DNA from: Pelobates cultripes | Taxonomy: Eukaryota; Chordata; Amphibia; Anura; Pelobatidae | Length of the DNA stretch: 64,000 bases | Reading direction: 5' to 3' | Assembly (NCBI GenBank): GCA_933207985.1 | Contig: OW240912.1 | Location: 75,974,902-76,038,901, forward strand | In this document: one piece after another, positions 53,224 to 63,295 of the stretch | Position numbering within the stretch: the first letter of the stretch is position 1 | Layout of the letters: every line of letters begins with the position of its first letter | The notes under the pieces: generated by a model | Told to the model about the DNA's origin: nothing | The model's database searches: none | The model's input: the letters and a program-made list of their open reading frames with translations, nothing else | Translations under genes and position numbers: made by a program

Positions 53224-54668
53224 CAGTTGTGCTCAAAGGTTTGCATACCCTAGAAGAATTGGTAATATAAGTACCATTTAAAGAAAACATGAGTGAGCAG
53301 GCAAAACACATTTCTTTTATTTCCTATGGGATTCATATTCAATTGTAGGTTATAACAGAATGACAAAATCATAAAACAAAACATGGCAACAAAGAAAAAA
53401 AATGAAATGACCACTGTTCAAAAGTCTGCATACCCTTAGTTCTTAATACTGTGTATTACCCCCTTTAGCATCAATGACAGTGTGCCTCTTATTCTTGCAG
53501 GTGGTATAGCTGCCTTGGCAAAATGCCTCCAGTTCATGCAATGTCTTTCGTCGTCTTGCATGAACCGCACGTTTGAGATCTCCCCAGCTCAATGATATTA
53601 AGGTCAAGAGACTGTGATGGCCACACCAGAGCCTTTTACCTTTTTCCGCTTTAACCACTGGAGGGTCAGCTTAGCCTTGTGCTTAGGATCATTGTCATGC
53701 TGGAAAGTCCACGAACGTCTCATGCGCAGCCTTCGTGCAGAAGAATGCAAATTGTCTGCCATCAATTTTCACAAAATTCCCCATGCCTTTAGAGCGCACA
53801 CACCCCCAAACATCAGTGAGCCACCACCATGCTTCACAATGGGGATGGTGTTCTTTTCACCATAGGCCTTGTTGACCCCTCTCCAAACATAGCGCTTATG
53901 GTTGTGAACATAAAGCTCTATTTTGGCCTTTTACTCCGAATTACAGTATGCCAGAAGCTGTGAGGCATGTCAAGTTGTTGTCAGGCATATTGTAACCGTG
54001 CTTTTTTGTGGCATTGGCGCAGTAAAGGCTTCTTTCTGGCAACTCGACCATGCAGCTCATTTTTGTTCAAGTATTGTTGTATTGTGCTCCTTGAAACAAT
54101 CATACCATATTTTCATAGAGCAGCCTGTATTTCTCCTGAGGTTACCTGTGGGTTTTTCTTTGTATCCCAAACAATTCTTCTGGCAGCTGTGGCTGAAATC
54201 TTTCTTGGTCTACCTGACCTTGGCTTGGTATCAAAAGATTCCTGAATTTTCCACTTCTTAATAAGTGATTGAACAGTACTGACTGGCATTTTTAAGGCTT
54301 TGGATATCTTTTTATATCCTTTTCCATCTTTATAAAGTTCCATTACCATGTTACGCAGGTCTTTTGACACTTCTTTTCTGCTCCACATGGCTCAGTATCT
54401 AGCCCGCTCAGTGCATTCACGTGAGCGCTAACAAGGCCAAACATTCAAGGTTATGTAAACTTTTGATCAGGGCCATTTGGGGGATTTATGTTATCGTTAT
54501 GATTTAGAAAGGAGCCAAACAACTAGGTGATAATAAATGGCTTCATATGATTACTATCCTTCAGTAAAACATATATATTTTTTTTTTTTCATGATCTCTC
54601 ATATTTTCAAAATCAATGCCCAAATTTCACAATTTCTGCCAGGGTATGCAAACTTTTGAGCACAACTG
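53224..54668 (-). mobile_element. Tc1 element, 1,445 bp, with terminal repeats and TA duplications
   Basis: The ends CAGTTGTGCTCAAAGGTTTG and CAAACTTTTGAGCACAACTG are inverted repeats, flanked by TA at 53222-53223 and 54669-54670. A minus-strand transposase reading from 54388 to 53443 is broken. It is a different family from the element at 47784. Confidence 0.88.
53443..54388 (-). pseudogene. Tc1 transposase, N-terminal domain open, rest broken
   Basis: The first 91 codons (54388-54113) are open: MWSRKEVSKDLRNMVMEL, ALKMPVSTVQSLIKKW and KPRSGRPRKIS, a paired-like DNA-binding domain with a GRPR hook. The C-terminal block (about 53658-53443) shows GDLKRAVHARRRKTLHELEA and ends IDAKGGNTQY. Between them frames shift, with the catalytic part only in fragments. 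Inactive enzyme, though the DNA-binding domain could still be intact. Confidence 0.8.
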
Positions 54669-54695
54669 TATGTAAACAAAAAATTAGGCTCTTGA

Positions 54696-54958
54696 TTAAA
54701 GGGACACTATAGGCACCCAGACCACTACATATCATTGAAGTGGTCTGGGTGAAGTGTCCCTCTCCACTTAACCCTGCAATGTAAAACGTTGCAGTTTTAG
54801 AGAAACTGTAATGTTTACATTTCAGGGTTAAGCCAGACTCTAGTGGCTGTTTACCAGACAGCAACAAGAGGTGCTTCCTTGATTCACACGTAGTCTAACT
54901 CTGTGAAATTACGCTGGACGTCCTCACGCTTTGCATAGAAATGTCCAGTGTCTTTAAA
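54696..54958. mobile_element. Fold-back element of the TTAAAGGGACACT group
   Basis: The left end TTAAAGGGACACTATAGGCA is partly inverted at the right end (CCAGTGTCTTTAAA). Inside, GCACCCAGACCACT pairs with AGTGGTCTGGGT, and AACGTTGCAGTTT faces an AAACTG…ATGTTTACAT segment. No coding capacity. Confidence 0.5.
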
Positions 54959-55199
54959 ATCCCCAATGGTAAGCATTGATTAAAGGCACTTGATGCCAGT
55001 GCTTCATACAAGGAGGAATTTTTCAAAAGTAAAAGCCTTTTTTAAGAGGAACTTTCCCAAAAGGACATTATTTTGTTACTGCTGAACCAGGTAAGATTTT
55101 AAAAAAATAATTACAAATTGTGAATGAAAATATATTGGGACTGATTGTTTTGGCCTAAAATCTACAATTCCCTTGTATATTTCTGACAATTCACATTGT

Positions 55200-55540
55200 T
55201 AATTAACCCCTTAAGACTGCAGGGCGTTCTATGCCGTCCTTAACCCCTTAAGGACACATGACATGTCATGGTTCCCTTTTATTCCAGAAGTTTGGTCCTT
55301 AAGGGGTTAAGGAAGTGGCTCTAAACGCCGCAGGGTGGCATAGAATGTCCCTGCGATCTTATGTACTTACCAGGTCGCTGGCGATCATGGTATGAGGACT
55401 CACCTGGGAGCCTAGGGAGTCCCCCTCCTTCCTCTTCGGCCCCTCTGGGCCATGTGAAGGACCTCGCGATCACATGGACAGCATAGCCCGCCAGGGCATT
55501 GCCAGCAGGGCTCCCCCTGCTGTCTGAAAAAAAAAAAAGT
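55200..55540. repeat. Older repeat split by the TTAA MITE
   Basis: The left part (TTAAGACTGCAGGGCGTTCT, ATGCCGTCC) resumes after the MITE with GGAAGTGGCTCTAAACGCCG and ATAGAATGTCCCTGCG, in which CTGCAGGGCGTTCTATGCC is roughly inverted. The GC-rich part ends in an A-run at 55527-55538. Family not identified. Confidence 0.5.
55244..55306. mobile_element. 63-bp MITE with TTAA target duplication (piggyBac-type)
   Basis: TTAA at 55240-55243 and 55307-55310 flank an element whose ends CCCCTTAAGGAC and GTCCTTAAGGGG are perfect 12-bp inverted repeats. TTAA duplications with C-run termini are typical of piggyBac elements. A further internal palindrome, GACATGTC, lies inside. Confidence 0.75.
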
Positions 55541-55684
55541 TAAAACAGTGTAAAATTAAAAAATATATACTTAGATCATATATATTTATTATATATATGA
55601 TCTAGATATATATATATATATACACACACACATACACAAACTGTCTAAGTGTATTTTAATATTAATATACAGTGTGTATATATA

Positions 55685-55715
<31 letters not shown>

Positions 55716-56046
55716 TCATATCAAAGTACACGTACAATTGATATTGACTAAATATATATTTATATATAATATAAAATAAACATATGTAAATACGTTAAAA
55801 AATAAAATTAAAAAAACAATAACTAAATAAATAATATATACCTGTGTAATTTCGTTCTAACTGTATTTTAAAATTAATATATATTGATATCAAAATATAT
55901 GTAGAACGAAATAATATATATATCTATATACATAAGTATATACGTATATATCACTATAGATATACCTATGTATAAATCAAAATAATTTTTAAAAAACTAT
56001 ATACACACACACATATATATATATATATAGATAGATAGATATATTA
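55541..56046. repeat. AT-rich simple-sequence zone
   Basis: Multiple TA, CA and TAGA runs (for example 55605-55625, 55680-55715, 56028-56042) without any gene or transposon motif. Confidence 0.8.
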
Positions 56047-56085
56047 CAGCGCTACGGAATTTGTTGGCGCTATATAAATAATATA
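56047..56085 (+). repeat. L2-like LINE 3' tail
   Basis: AGCGCTACGGAATTTGTTGG and GCGCTATATAAATAAT match the conserved end carried by many L2-like LINEs. The full-length L1 inserted immediately after it. Confidence 0.55.
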
Positions 56086-56090
56086 ATTCT
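56080..56090. repeat. Left copy of the L1 target-site duplication
   Basis: AATATAATTCT, identical to 63395-63405 at the other end of the L1. Confidence 0.8.
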
Positions 56091-56586
56091 TTTTTTTTTT
56101 TTTTTTTAAACTTTTTTATTGAGGTATTAAAAGCATTACAATGATGTCAGCAGCACAGTGTAGTTAACAAAACAACAGGTTCTTTTGCAGGCATAAGAGT
56201 CTCAACGTTATTGATATTGGGGCGAGAACAGAGAAGTTCCCACTTTTTGTGTTGCAAGGGGGGGGGGGGTTTGGTGTGATAAGGTGGGTTACATACGGCT
56301 TTGATGTCTTATACCCTAGCAGTGCAATAAGGGAGGTATGCCAGAGTACACTGCCTGATAACGAGTGCGTGGTGTGGGATGGTGCTCCAGCTGGTCATCG
56401 GGCATTGTGTGTAGGCGCACACTGTTATCTTGTGGCTAGAGTAGAGCAATGGTGCATGGGTGAGGGCACTGGATGGTGGCATGTTCAGGTGCCTAGCAGT
56501 TTGGATAGTCTATACGGCGTATCAGCCTGGAGGGTGGGTTATGCGTGAGGGAAGACAGGGGTTTAGGTCTAGCTGGGGAAGTGGTG

Positions 56587-59500
56587 TCAGGCAATTTGTC
56601 CCTGCTTTCCTTGGAGGAATTGGAGCCAGGGGGTCCATGTAGTGAGGTATTCGTCATATTTGAGAGTGAAGGAGTAGGAAAGTTCCTCCATTGTTCTGAT
56701 GGAGTCAACCCTGGCGATCCAGGCTCTGATAGTTGGGGCTGTAGTCTGTTTCCACATTGTGGGGATTAGAGCGTTGGCAGCCGTTAGGAGGTGGTTGAGT
56801 AGGATGCGATTGTGCTTGGTCAGTGGTTGGGGGTATGATAGGAATAGCATGGTTTCAGGGGTGTGGGGGAGGCGTATGCCAGTGATGGTGCGTATGAGGT
56901 TGGCCATCTGTCTCCAGTAATCCTGGATTACGGGGCAGAGCCACCAGATGTGTCCTGAGGTTCCCTCAGTTTGTTTGCATCTCCAACATGTTTTGGGTGT
57001 GTTAGGGAAGAATCTGTTGATGCGAGTCGGCGTGTAGTGCCATTTAGCAACTCTCTTGTAGTTGCTTTCGTGGGTGCTATTGCTCTTGGACGTGTGGAAT
57101 ATGTTATGGAAGATTTTGTGCCAATTTTTAGCCGGTATTTGAGTGGACAGTTCTTTGTCCCAGTGTGTGGTGTAGGTTGGCAGGATTTCGTCTTGGCTGT
57201 GGCGGATCGTTTTGTAGAAGGATGAGATTAGTCCCTTACGTAATGTGTGGTGGGAGCATAATATTTCGAAAGGTGTGGGATTTCTGTGTCCCTGGAGGAG
57301 TATGGGGTCCGAGTGTAGGAAGTGTGTAATTTGCGCGTATCTAAATCTAAGCATGCTAGAGGGTTCGGCATTGGTGGTGAGGTCCTCAAGTGGGATGATC
57401 CCTTTGTCGTTGCGTACATCTCCTAGGGTGAGTGTGTGGGTTTGTTTAGGAAAGCTTTGGAGAGCGATTGGTTTAGAGCCTGGCAGGAAGGCTGGATTGT
57501 CGGTTAGTGGGTAGAGCGGGGACGGGTGTGGAGCTATATGTTGGTCCCCCCTTATGTTGTGCCAGGTACGTAGGGTATGAGGGATTGTTGGGTGTAACTC
57601 TGAGTTGTGTGTTGTGATGATGGGCTTTTTTCCTAGCCAGGGTGCCAGGTGTATTGGTGCTGAGAAGAAGCTGGCTTCAATCTTTACCCATTGTGTGTCG
57701 TTGTGGGGATGTGCCCATTCGTAAATTCGTGTAAGTGTGATAGCCTTGTGGTAAGCCTCCAGGTCTGGGAGACCTAGGCCCCCTCTCTGTTTACTTTTGG
57801 TGAGGCAGTCATATCGGAGTCTGGGGGGGTTGTCGGCCCATATGAAGGTTGTAAACGTCCGCTTAGCTTGGGCAAAGAATGAGGTAGGAATTTTGATGGG
57901 GAGGGTTTGTAGCAGGTAGAGAAGTTTGGGGAGTACATTCATTTTGAGGATGTGGGTCCTGCAGAGCCATCCAAATTGTGGCCTGTTCCAGGCCTTAAGG
58001 TCTGCCGCAATCTTGGCAAGGAGAGGGGGAAAATTGATGTCGTATGTGCGGTCTAGGGAGGTAGTGAGGTGGACTCCAAGGTATTTGACCGACTCTGGGG
58101 ACCATTGGAATGGATATGTGTTGCGGAGTAGTGATCGGGTGTTGTGGGATATGTTAAGGGGGAGTATCTCGCTTTTGCTAACATTGATTTTGTAGTTGGA
58201 GACTTGGTGGTATAGGTCGATTTGTTGCATGAGGTGGGTCAGTGAAGTCGTCGGGTTTGAGATTGTGAACAGAAGGTCGTCAGCAAATGCTGTGACCTTG
58301 AATTCACTTCGTGCTATTGTGAGGCCTGTTATATCGGGGCAATCCCTAATTCCCTGCAGAAATGGTTCCATTGTGAGAATAAATAACAGGGGGGATAGGG
58401 GGCATCCTTGTCTCGTGCCGTTTGTTATTTGAAATACGTCCGAAAGTTGGCCATTAACCCTGATCCGTGCTCCTGGTTTGGAGTAAATGGCTGAGAGCCA
58501 CTTGCTCCAGTTTGGGCCGAAGCCTAGCGCTTGTAATGTCAGTTTAAGCATAGTCCAGTCCACCCTGTCGAATGCCTTTTCGGCATCTATGGTAAGTATG
58601 AGGCTTTGGGCTTGCGCCGATTTGGCGGCGTAGATGAGGCTAAGCAATTTCGTTGTATTGTTTTTAGCCTCGCGGCCGGGCACAAAACCGGATTGATCGG
58701 GGTGGATTAGCCCCTTGAGTAGCGGTTGGAGTCTTTCGGCTAGGATCTTTGTGAAAATCTTAAGGTCCCCGTTAATCAGAGAAATGGGGCGGTAGCTCCC
58801 ACATTCTTCGGGGTCTTTCCCCGGTTTGTGTATGAGGGTGATGTGGGCTTCTAGGGATTCGGTGGGGAGATTGTGCCCGGATGTAAGGGCGTTAAATGCG
58901 GTTACAAATGGAGTTTTAAGGACACTGGCGAACGCTTTATAGTATTTGGCTGTGAAGCCGTCCGGTCCTGGGCTTTTCCCTAAGGGGAGTCGTTTAACTA
59001 CTGTCGTGAATTCTTCAGGTGTCAGGGGGCTGTCGAAGGTTTGTCTGATATTCGGGGGGATAGTATGGGTGATCCTCGTGGCTAGGAAGTTGGTTACATC
59101 CTCACCTGAGGGCGGGGTTAGTCTCAGGTTGTACAGGCCTGTGTAAAAGGTATGGAATTCCTTAAGTATGTTTGGAAGGAGGTGCGTGCGAGTGCCATCT
59201 TTTTGTTTGATCGTGGTGATGTATGTCCGTTGGTTGGTTTGTTGGAGAGCTTTCGCTAGTAGCCTACCGCATTTTCCTCCTTGTGTGTAATAGGTGTGTT
59301 TGGTGCGAAGCAGCGTTCGTTTGACCTTGGAGTTAAGAAGTGTTTGCAGTGTCGTGCGTTTGTCCACTAGTTGTTTGTATGTGTCTAGGGACATGGTTTG
59401 TTTGTGGGTTTGTTCTAATTGGCGTATGTCCACTAGTAGGTCAGCTGTCTGCGCTTCTCTCTGTTTTTTGAGTTTGGAAGCTAGCGCTATGATGTGGCCT

Positions 59501-60465
59501 CTAATTACCGCCTTGTGGGCCTCCCAAATGATTGGTGGGGGGGAGACTGTGGGTTTATTTTCTTCGAAGTAGTGCTGTAATGCGTCAGTGAGTGATGTAA
59601 TGATGGTTGGGTCGTTTAGTAGGGTGTCATTCAGTTTCCATTGGTTGCGGTTGGGTGTCAATGAGGGGATCTGAACAACCAGTGACAAAGGTGCATGGTC
59701 CGACCAGGTGATGGGGCCGTAGTTACTGGACTGGATTAAGTGTAGGTGTCTGTGGTGGAGAAAGAGCATATCTAGTCTAGAATAGGTGTGTTTTACCGAG
59801 GAGTAGTAAGAGTAATCCTTGGTGTGTGGGTGGGTGATTCTCCAGCTGTCAAATAGGCAGGCTTTGTCTAGTAATTGAGTCATCCTGAGTCTGGTATGGG
59901 CGTTGTACGATGTGGACATGGATGTGGTGTCTAGGTTCGAGTCCAGGGACATGTTTAGATCCCCTCCCATTATCAGGATACCTTCCATGTGTTTTTCAAT
60001 TTTGGTAATGTATTTCGACAGGTGCGTGCCTTGTTTGGCGTTAGGTAGATACATGTTGGCAAATGTCACCACAGTGTTGCCTATCTTCCCTTTCACTATG
60101 AGGAGCCTTCCGTTGGGGTCCTCATGGTGGCTTATGTGAGTGTAGGGTACATGTGAGCCTATAAGGATGGCTACCCCTCTAGTCTTGGCCTCTTTATAGC
60201 ACCCATAGTATCCTGTGGGGTAGTGACGGTTACGAATTGTGATGGTTGAGCCCATTTTAAGGTGAGTCTCTTGGAGGAAAGCTACGTCTGCCTTTAGGCT
60301 GCGTAGCTCTCGGAGGGTCAGCGCTCTTTTCATGGGAGAATTGAGGCCCCTGACGTTGAGGGTGACTATTGTAAGGTTGGCCATGTTGGCTGCAGGGGGG
60401 GGTGTCATGTTGTGGTGGTCTTGAGTGGGTATGTAGCAGTCAGAACGAGGTAAAAACAGTAACAA
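56587..60465 (-). CDS. L1 ORF2 protein: endonuclease and reverse transcriptase
   Basis: 1,292 open codons; the likely start is the Met at codon 28 (60382-60384), MANLTIVTLNVRGLN. The endonuclease domain shows FLQETHLK, GGDLNMSLD (Asn in the usual GDFN position) and SDH at codons 255-257. The reverse transcriptase has KSPGPDGFTAKYY, SYRPISLINGD, LTIDAEKAFDRVDW, TRQGCPLSPLLF and the catalytic FADD at codons 727-730. A Cys/His cluster starting CWRC at codon 1160 with a downstream HIWWLC is the C-terminal zinc-like motif of L1 proteins. The enzyme nicks the target and primes cDNA synthesis there. No key residue appears lost. Confidence 0.93.
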   Translation of the reverse strand: MLLFLPRSDCYIPTQDHHNMTPPPAANMANLTIVTLNVRGLNSPMKRALTLRELRSLKADVAFLQETHLKMGSTITIRNRHYPTGYYGCYKEAKTRGVAILIGSHVPYTHISHHEDPNGRLLIVKGKIGNTVVTFANMYLPNAKQGTHLSKYITKIEKHMEGILIMGGDLNMSLDSNLDTTSMSTSYNAHTRLRMTQLLDKACLFDSWRITHPHTKDYSYYSSVKHTYSRLDMLFLHHRHLHLIQSSNYGPITWSDHAPLSLVVQIPSLTPNRNQWKLNDTLLNDPTIITSLTDALQHYFEENKPTVSPPPIIWEAHKAVIRGHIIALASKLKKQREAQTADLLVDIRQLEQTHKQTMSLDTYKQLVDKRTTLQTLLNSKVKRTLLRTKHTYYTQGGKCGRLLAKALQQTNQRTYITTIKQKDGTRTHLLPNILKEFHTFYTGLYNLRLTPPSGEDVTNFLATRITHTIPPNIRQTFDSPLTPEEFTTVVKRLPLGKSPGPDGFTAKYYKAFASVLKTPFVTAFNALTSGHNLPTESLEAHITLIHKPGKDPEECGSYRPISLINGDLKIFTKILAERLQPLLKGLIHPDQSGFVPGREAKNNTTKLLSLIYAAKSAQAQSLILTIDAEKAFDRVDWTMLKLTLQALGFGPNWSKWLSAIYSKPGARIRVNGQLSDVFQITNGTRQGCPLSPLLFILTMEPFLQGIRDCPDITGLTIARSEFKVTAFADDLLFTISNPTTSLTHLMQQIDLYHQVSNYKINVSKSEILPLNISHNTRSLLRNTYPFQWSPESVKYLGVHLTTSLDRTYDINFPPLLAKIAADLKAWNRPQFGWLCRTHILKMNVLPKLLYLLQTLPIKIPTSFFAQAKRTFTTFIWADNPPRLRYDCLTKSKQRGGLGLPDLEAYHKAITLTRIYEWAHPHNDTQWVKIEASFFSAPIHLAPWLGKKPIITTHNSELHPTIPHTLRTWHNIRGDQHIAPHPSPLYPLTDNPAFLPGSKPIALQSFPKQTHTLTLGDVRNDKGIIPLEDLTTNAEPSSMLRFRYAQITHFLHSDPILLQGHRNPTPFEILCSHHTLRKGLISSFYKTIRHSQDEILPTYTTHWDKELSTQIPAKNWHKIFHNIFHTSKSNSTHESNYKRVAKWHYTPTRINRFFPNTPKTCWRCKQTEGTSGHIWWLCPVIQDYWRQMANLIRTITGIRLPHTPETMLFLSYPQPLTKHNRILLNHLLTAANALIPTMWKQTTAPTIRAWIARVDSIRTMEELSYSFTLKYDEYLTTWTPWLQFLQGKQGQIA

Positions 60466-60952
60466 TATAACAGTAAAAGAAACTATATACAGAGCAGCTC
60501 TGATACTTGCAGAGCTGGAAGTTGGGGTATTTTGAAATGTGGAGTCAGTCAGCCTTGGTTGACGGTGGCTTTCCCTTTGGTGGCTGTTAAGTCCAGGGGA
60601 AGTTGAGTCGGCACCGCTAAGGCTTTAGGTGACTCTCCACTTAGTTGTGGGGTAACCGAATTAGTTCAGTGTGGGGGGGATTCGGTGATGTATCGGTGCG
60701 TCTTTCCATAGGGAGAGACGGGCAATCCATGGTATGCTATATGGTAATTTGGATTGGTAAATCGGGCTAGGAGGTATGTATAGTTTATGGGACCATTCGG
60801 TGCGTATCGGACGCATTGGGCGTGGGCGCTGGGGTGCTCAATGGCCAGGGTCGGAGTGGCTCATCAGGGCCGGTCCGGTACCTGAGTCATAGTTAGTGCG
60901 CGAGTGCCATCTTCCAACTCTGCAAAGGCTTAGGATTTCCAGCACAGTAGTG

Positions 60953-61590
60953 TGGTTAGGGTATCAGCACATAAGACATTTGGAACATACTCATAAAACA
61001 GTCATCATAGTTCCTTCAGACATCATGCAGTTCGGTATGCTGTTCGGTTCGACTCCACCCAGGAGCACGCGAGAAGTCCGTCATGCTTCGGGAAGGGCCG
61101 AAGCACAGCCTGTTATTATGGTTAGGGTAGCAGCATAAAGAACATTTGGAACATACTCATAAAACAGTCATCATAGTTCCTTCAGACATCATGCAGTTCG
61201 GTATGCTGTTCGGTTCGACTCCACCCAGAAGCACGCGAGAAGTCTGTCATGCTTCGGGAAGGGTCGAAGCACAGCCTGTTATTATGGTTAGGGTAGCAGC
61301 ACAAAGAACATTTGGAACATACTCATAAAACAGTCATCATAGTTCCTTCAGACATCATGCAGTTCGGTATGCTGTTCGGTTCGACTCCATCCAGAAGCAC
61401 GCGAGAAGTCCGTCATGCCTCGGGAAGGGTCGAAGCACAGCCTGTTATTATGGTTAGGGTAGCAGCACAAAGAGCATTTGGAACATACTCATAAAACAGT
61501 CATCATAGTTCCTCCAGACATAATGCAATTCAGTTTAACTCTACCCAGAAACATACCAGAAGCCTGTCAAGCCTCGGGAGGGATTGAAGG
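60953..61590. repeat. 166-bp tandem repeats inside the L1, about 3.8 copies
   Basis: TTTGGAACATACTCATAAAA occurs with the same phase near 60979, 61145, 61311 and 61477, exactly 166 bp apart. The first three units are nearly identical (ATGCAGTTCGGTATGCTG, GGTTCGACTCCA). The last one is diverged and truncated from about 61520. Confidence 0.93.
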
Positions 61591-61593
61591 TTG

Positions 61594-61678
61594 GGGGGAG
61601 GGGATAGAGAGGGCTGGGAGGGGAAGGGGTGTCTGAAGGTGAGGAGGGTGAAGGAGGGGTAGGGGGTTAGGGGAGGCG
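61594..61678. other. G/A-rich (sense strand C/T-rich) tract in the L1
   Basis: The plus strand is almost purely purine with repeated GGGG and GAGG runs, so the L1 RNA has a long pyrimidine tract here. This could act as a splice acceptor tract, an RNA-binding site or, on the other strand, a quadruplex. Function is inference. Confidence 0.6.
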
Positions 61679-62185
61679 AGATGTACTCAAACATTGTAAA
61701 CCAGCTGGGGAGTAAGATTGATACCCGTCCGTAGGTCTTCTACTGGACTTCCCACCGGCAAGTCATTGCCGTTCAGGATGCAGAGTACCTATAGTTTGTG
61801 GGATCGTGTGTAGGAGTTCGTACCGCGGCTGAGGTTAAGTCCTGGATTCATAGTAGAGGCAGTACGATGAAAAAGTGGAGTTCGGTGGGATCACTGATTC
61901 TGTTACGGAGTTGGGGAGCTGGTTCGTCTGTTGCATCGTTGGGAATGTCAAGATGGTTCTCTTGCAGAGAGTGTGTGAGGGAATCTTGGCTTCCGGGGTA
62001 GGGTGAGTTATTATAGTGGCCCATGGTTGTGGGAGTCCAGGGAGGTGTGTGAGGTTTGTTTGTGCTTGTAATCCGAATTGGGCCAGGTTAGATCCGGCAA
62101 CGAGGTCCGTTTCTTGTCGTCTGTGTTCTCAGGTTGGGTTCTGAAGGGGTAGGTGGCGTCCGATAGCGATGGTATGGGGCGTCCT

Positions 62186-63295
62186 TTATTGGGCGGGGGG
62201 TCCTGTTCTCGGTCTGTGTCCCCCTTGGTGAATGGTTTGGTCGTTGTAGCGCCTCTTCGCTGGGGTTTGTCCTCTCTGTCGTGGGGCACTATGTTGCGGA
62301 GGCTGGTGTAATGGTCCATACCAGTCAGGGATATGGACTTCTGGCAGGTCAAGGGCTGAGGTAAATGTTTGTGTGTCTTCGGCTGATGAGAGGGTGGCAG
62401 TGACCCCGTTGTGAGTTGCTGTAATGGCGAGGGGGAATCCCCACCTGTAGCGGATATTCCTGGATCTTAGGAGGTCAGTGAGTGGCTTCATGGTCCGTCT
62501 TGCTTGGAGAGTCATCCAGGAGAGGTCTGGGTATATCTGTACTGGTCGCCCATGGTACAGCAGTGGTTGGGAGGTCTGGCGGAGGCTCCTTAGGATGTCT
62601 TCTTTGATGCTGTAATAGTGCAGTCTGCATATCACATCTCTGGGGGAGTCCCCCCCAGGGCCCCTGGGTTTGAGTGCTCTGTGCGCTCTGTCTAGCAGGA
62701 TGGGCATTGTTGTGTCTCGTTGGAGGATTAGGTTAAAGAGCTCTTGCAGTGTGGAGTGGAGGTCTTCCCCCTCAGCCTCAGGTAGGCCTTTAACCCTTAG
62801 GTTGTTACGGCGCCCTCTATTGTCCAGGTCGTCTAGTGCTCTGTACATAGCAGCCATTTGTGTGTTATGAGCTGTCACTGTACTTTGCAGGGCTTGTAGT
62901 TGTGTGCACGTGCAGTCATGTTCGTTTTCTAGGGAGTTAACCCTGTCACTGACCTGTTTTACTTCTGTGGAGATGTCATCCATCTTCTTTTGAAAGGACA
63001 CTTCAAGTTTCTGTAGCATAGCAGCCAGGTCCTGCTTGGAGGGGAGATTCCTGAGTAGGGCTTTCAGATCTTTGTCCCGATCAATGTCCGACGTGAGAGA
63101 GATGCTGTCTGATGCCGCCGGGCTGGAGGGCCCTGAGGAGTGCTCTGCCGGGTCATCCGGCGCCATATTGGAGCCTGCGGCCTCATTTCGCCGGTCGCCC
63201 TGATCCTTGAAAAATTTGGTAAGGTTGCTGGTTTTCGCCACGGAGTGTTTGCCCGCCGTGTTAGGAGCAGTGGAGAGGCGTTTGGGGTGTCCCAT
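62186..63295 (-). CDS. L1 ORF1 protein (coiled coil, RRM-like RNA-binding)
   Basis: 369 codons, start MGHPKRLSTAPNTAGK. A low-complexity N-terminus with acidic/Ser stretch (about 45-72) leads to a heptad region (about 78-158: LEVSFQKKMDDISTEV, RVNSLENEHD). DDLDNRGRRNNLRVKGLPE at 154-173 opens the RRM. RAHRALKPRGPGG, PRDVICRLHYYSIKEDIL and YPDLSWMTLQARR belong to the C-terminal domain. It is expected to trimerise and coat L1 RNA as a chaperone. It is related to but clearly different from the ORF1 at 13870. Confidence 0.9.
   Translation of the reverse strand: MGHPKRLSTAPNTAGKHSVAKTSNLTKFFKDQGDRRNEAAGSNMAPDDPAEHSSGPSSPAASDSISLTSDIDRDKDLKALLRNLPSKQDLAAMLQKLEVSFQKKMDDISTEVKQVSDRVNSLENEHDCTCTQLQALQSTVTAHNTQMAAMYRALDDLDNRGRRNNLRVKGLPEAEGEDLHSTLQELFNLILQRDTTMPILLDRAHRALKPRGPGGDSPRDVICRLHYYSIKEDILRSLRQTSQPLLYHGRPVQIYPDLSWMTLQARRTMKPLTDLLRSRNIRYRWGFPLAITATHNGVTATLSSAEDTQTFTSALDLPEVHIPDWYGPLHQPPQHSAPRQRGQTPAKRRYNDQTIHQGGHRPRTGPPAQ

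Larger units (their letters stand above)
60466..62185 (-). other. Inter-ORF region of the L1, 1.7 kb
   Basis: Reading in L1 sense, ORF1 ends at 62186. Then comes about 500 bp without an obvious signal, a pyrimidine-rich tract (complement of the G/A-rich 61594-61678), four 166-bp repeats (61590 down to about 60953) and 500 bp before ORF2. The small plus-strand frames inside the repeats are periodic artefacts. The L1 copy at 11200-14960 also has a long, though shorter (about 790 bp), gap. Confidence 0.8.

Noticed and set aside
61146..61494. Two near-identical 60-codon plus-strand frames beginning MEHTHKTVIIVPSD
   Set aside because: They arise from the 166-bp tandem repeat in the L1 and lie on the strand opposite to the L1 genes.
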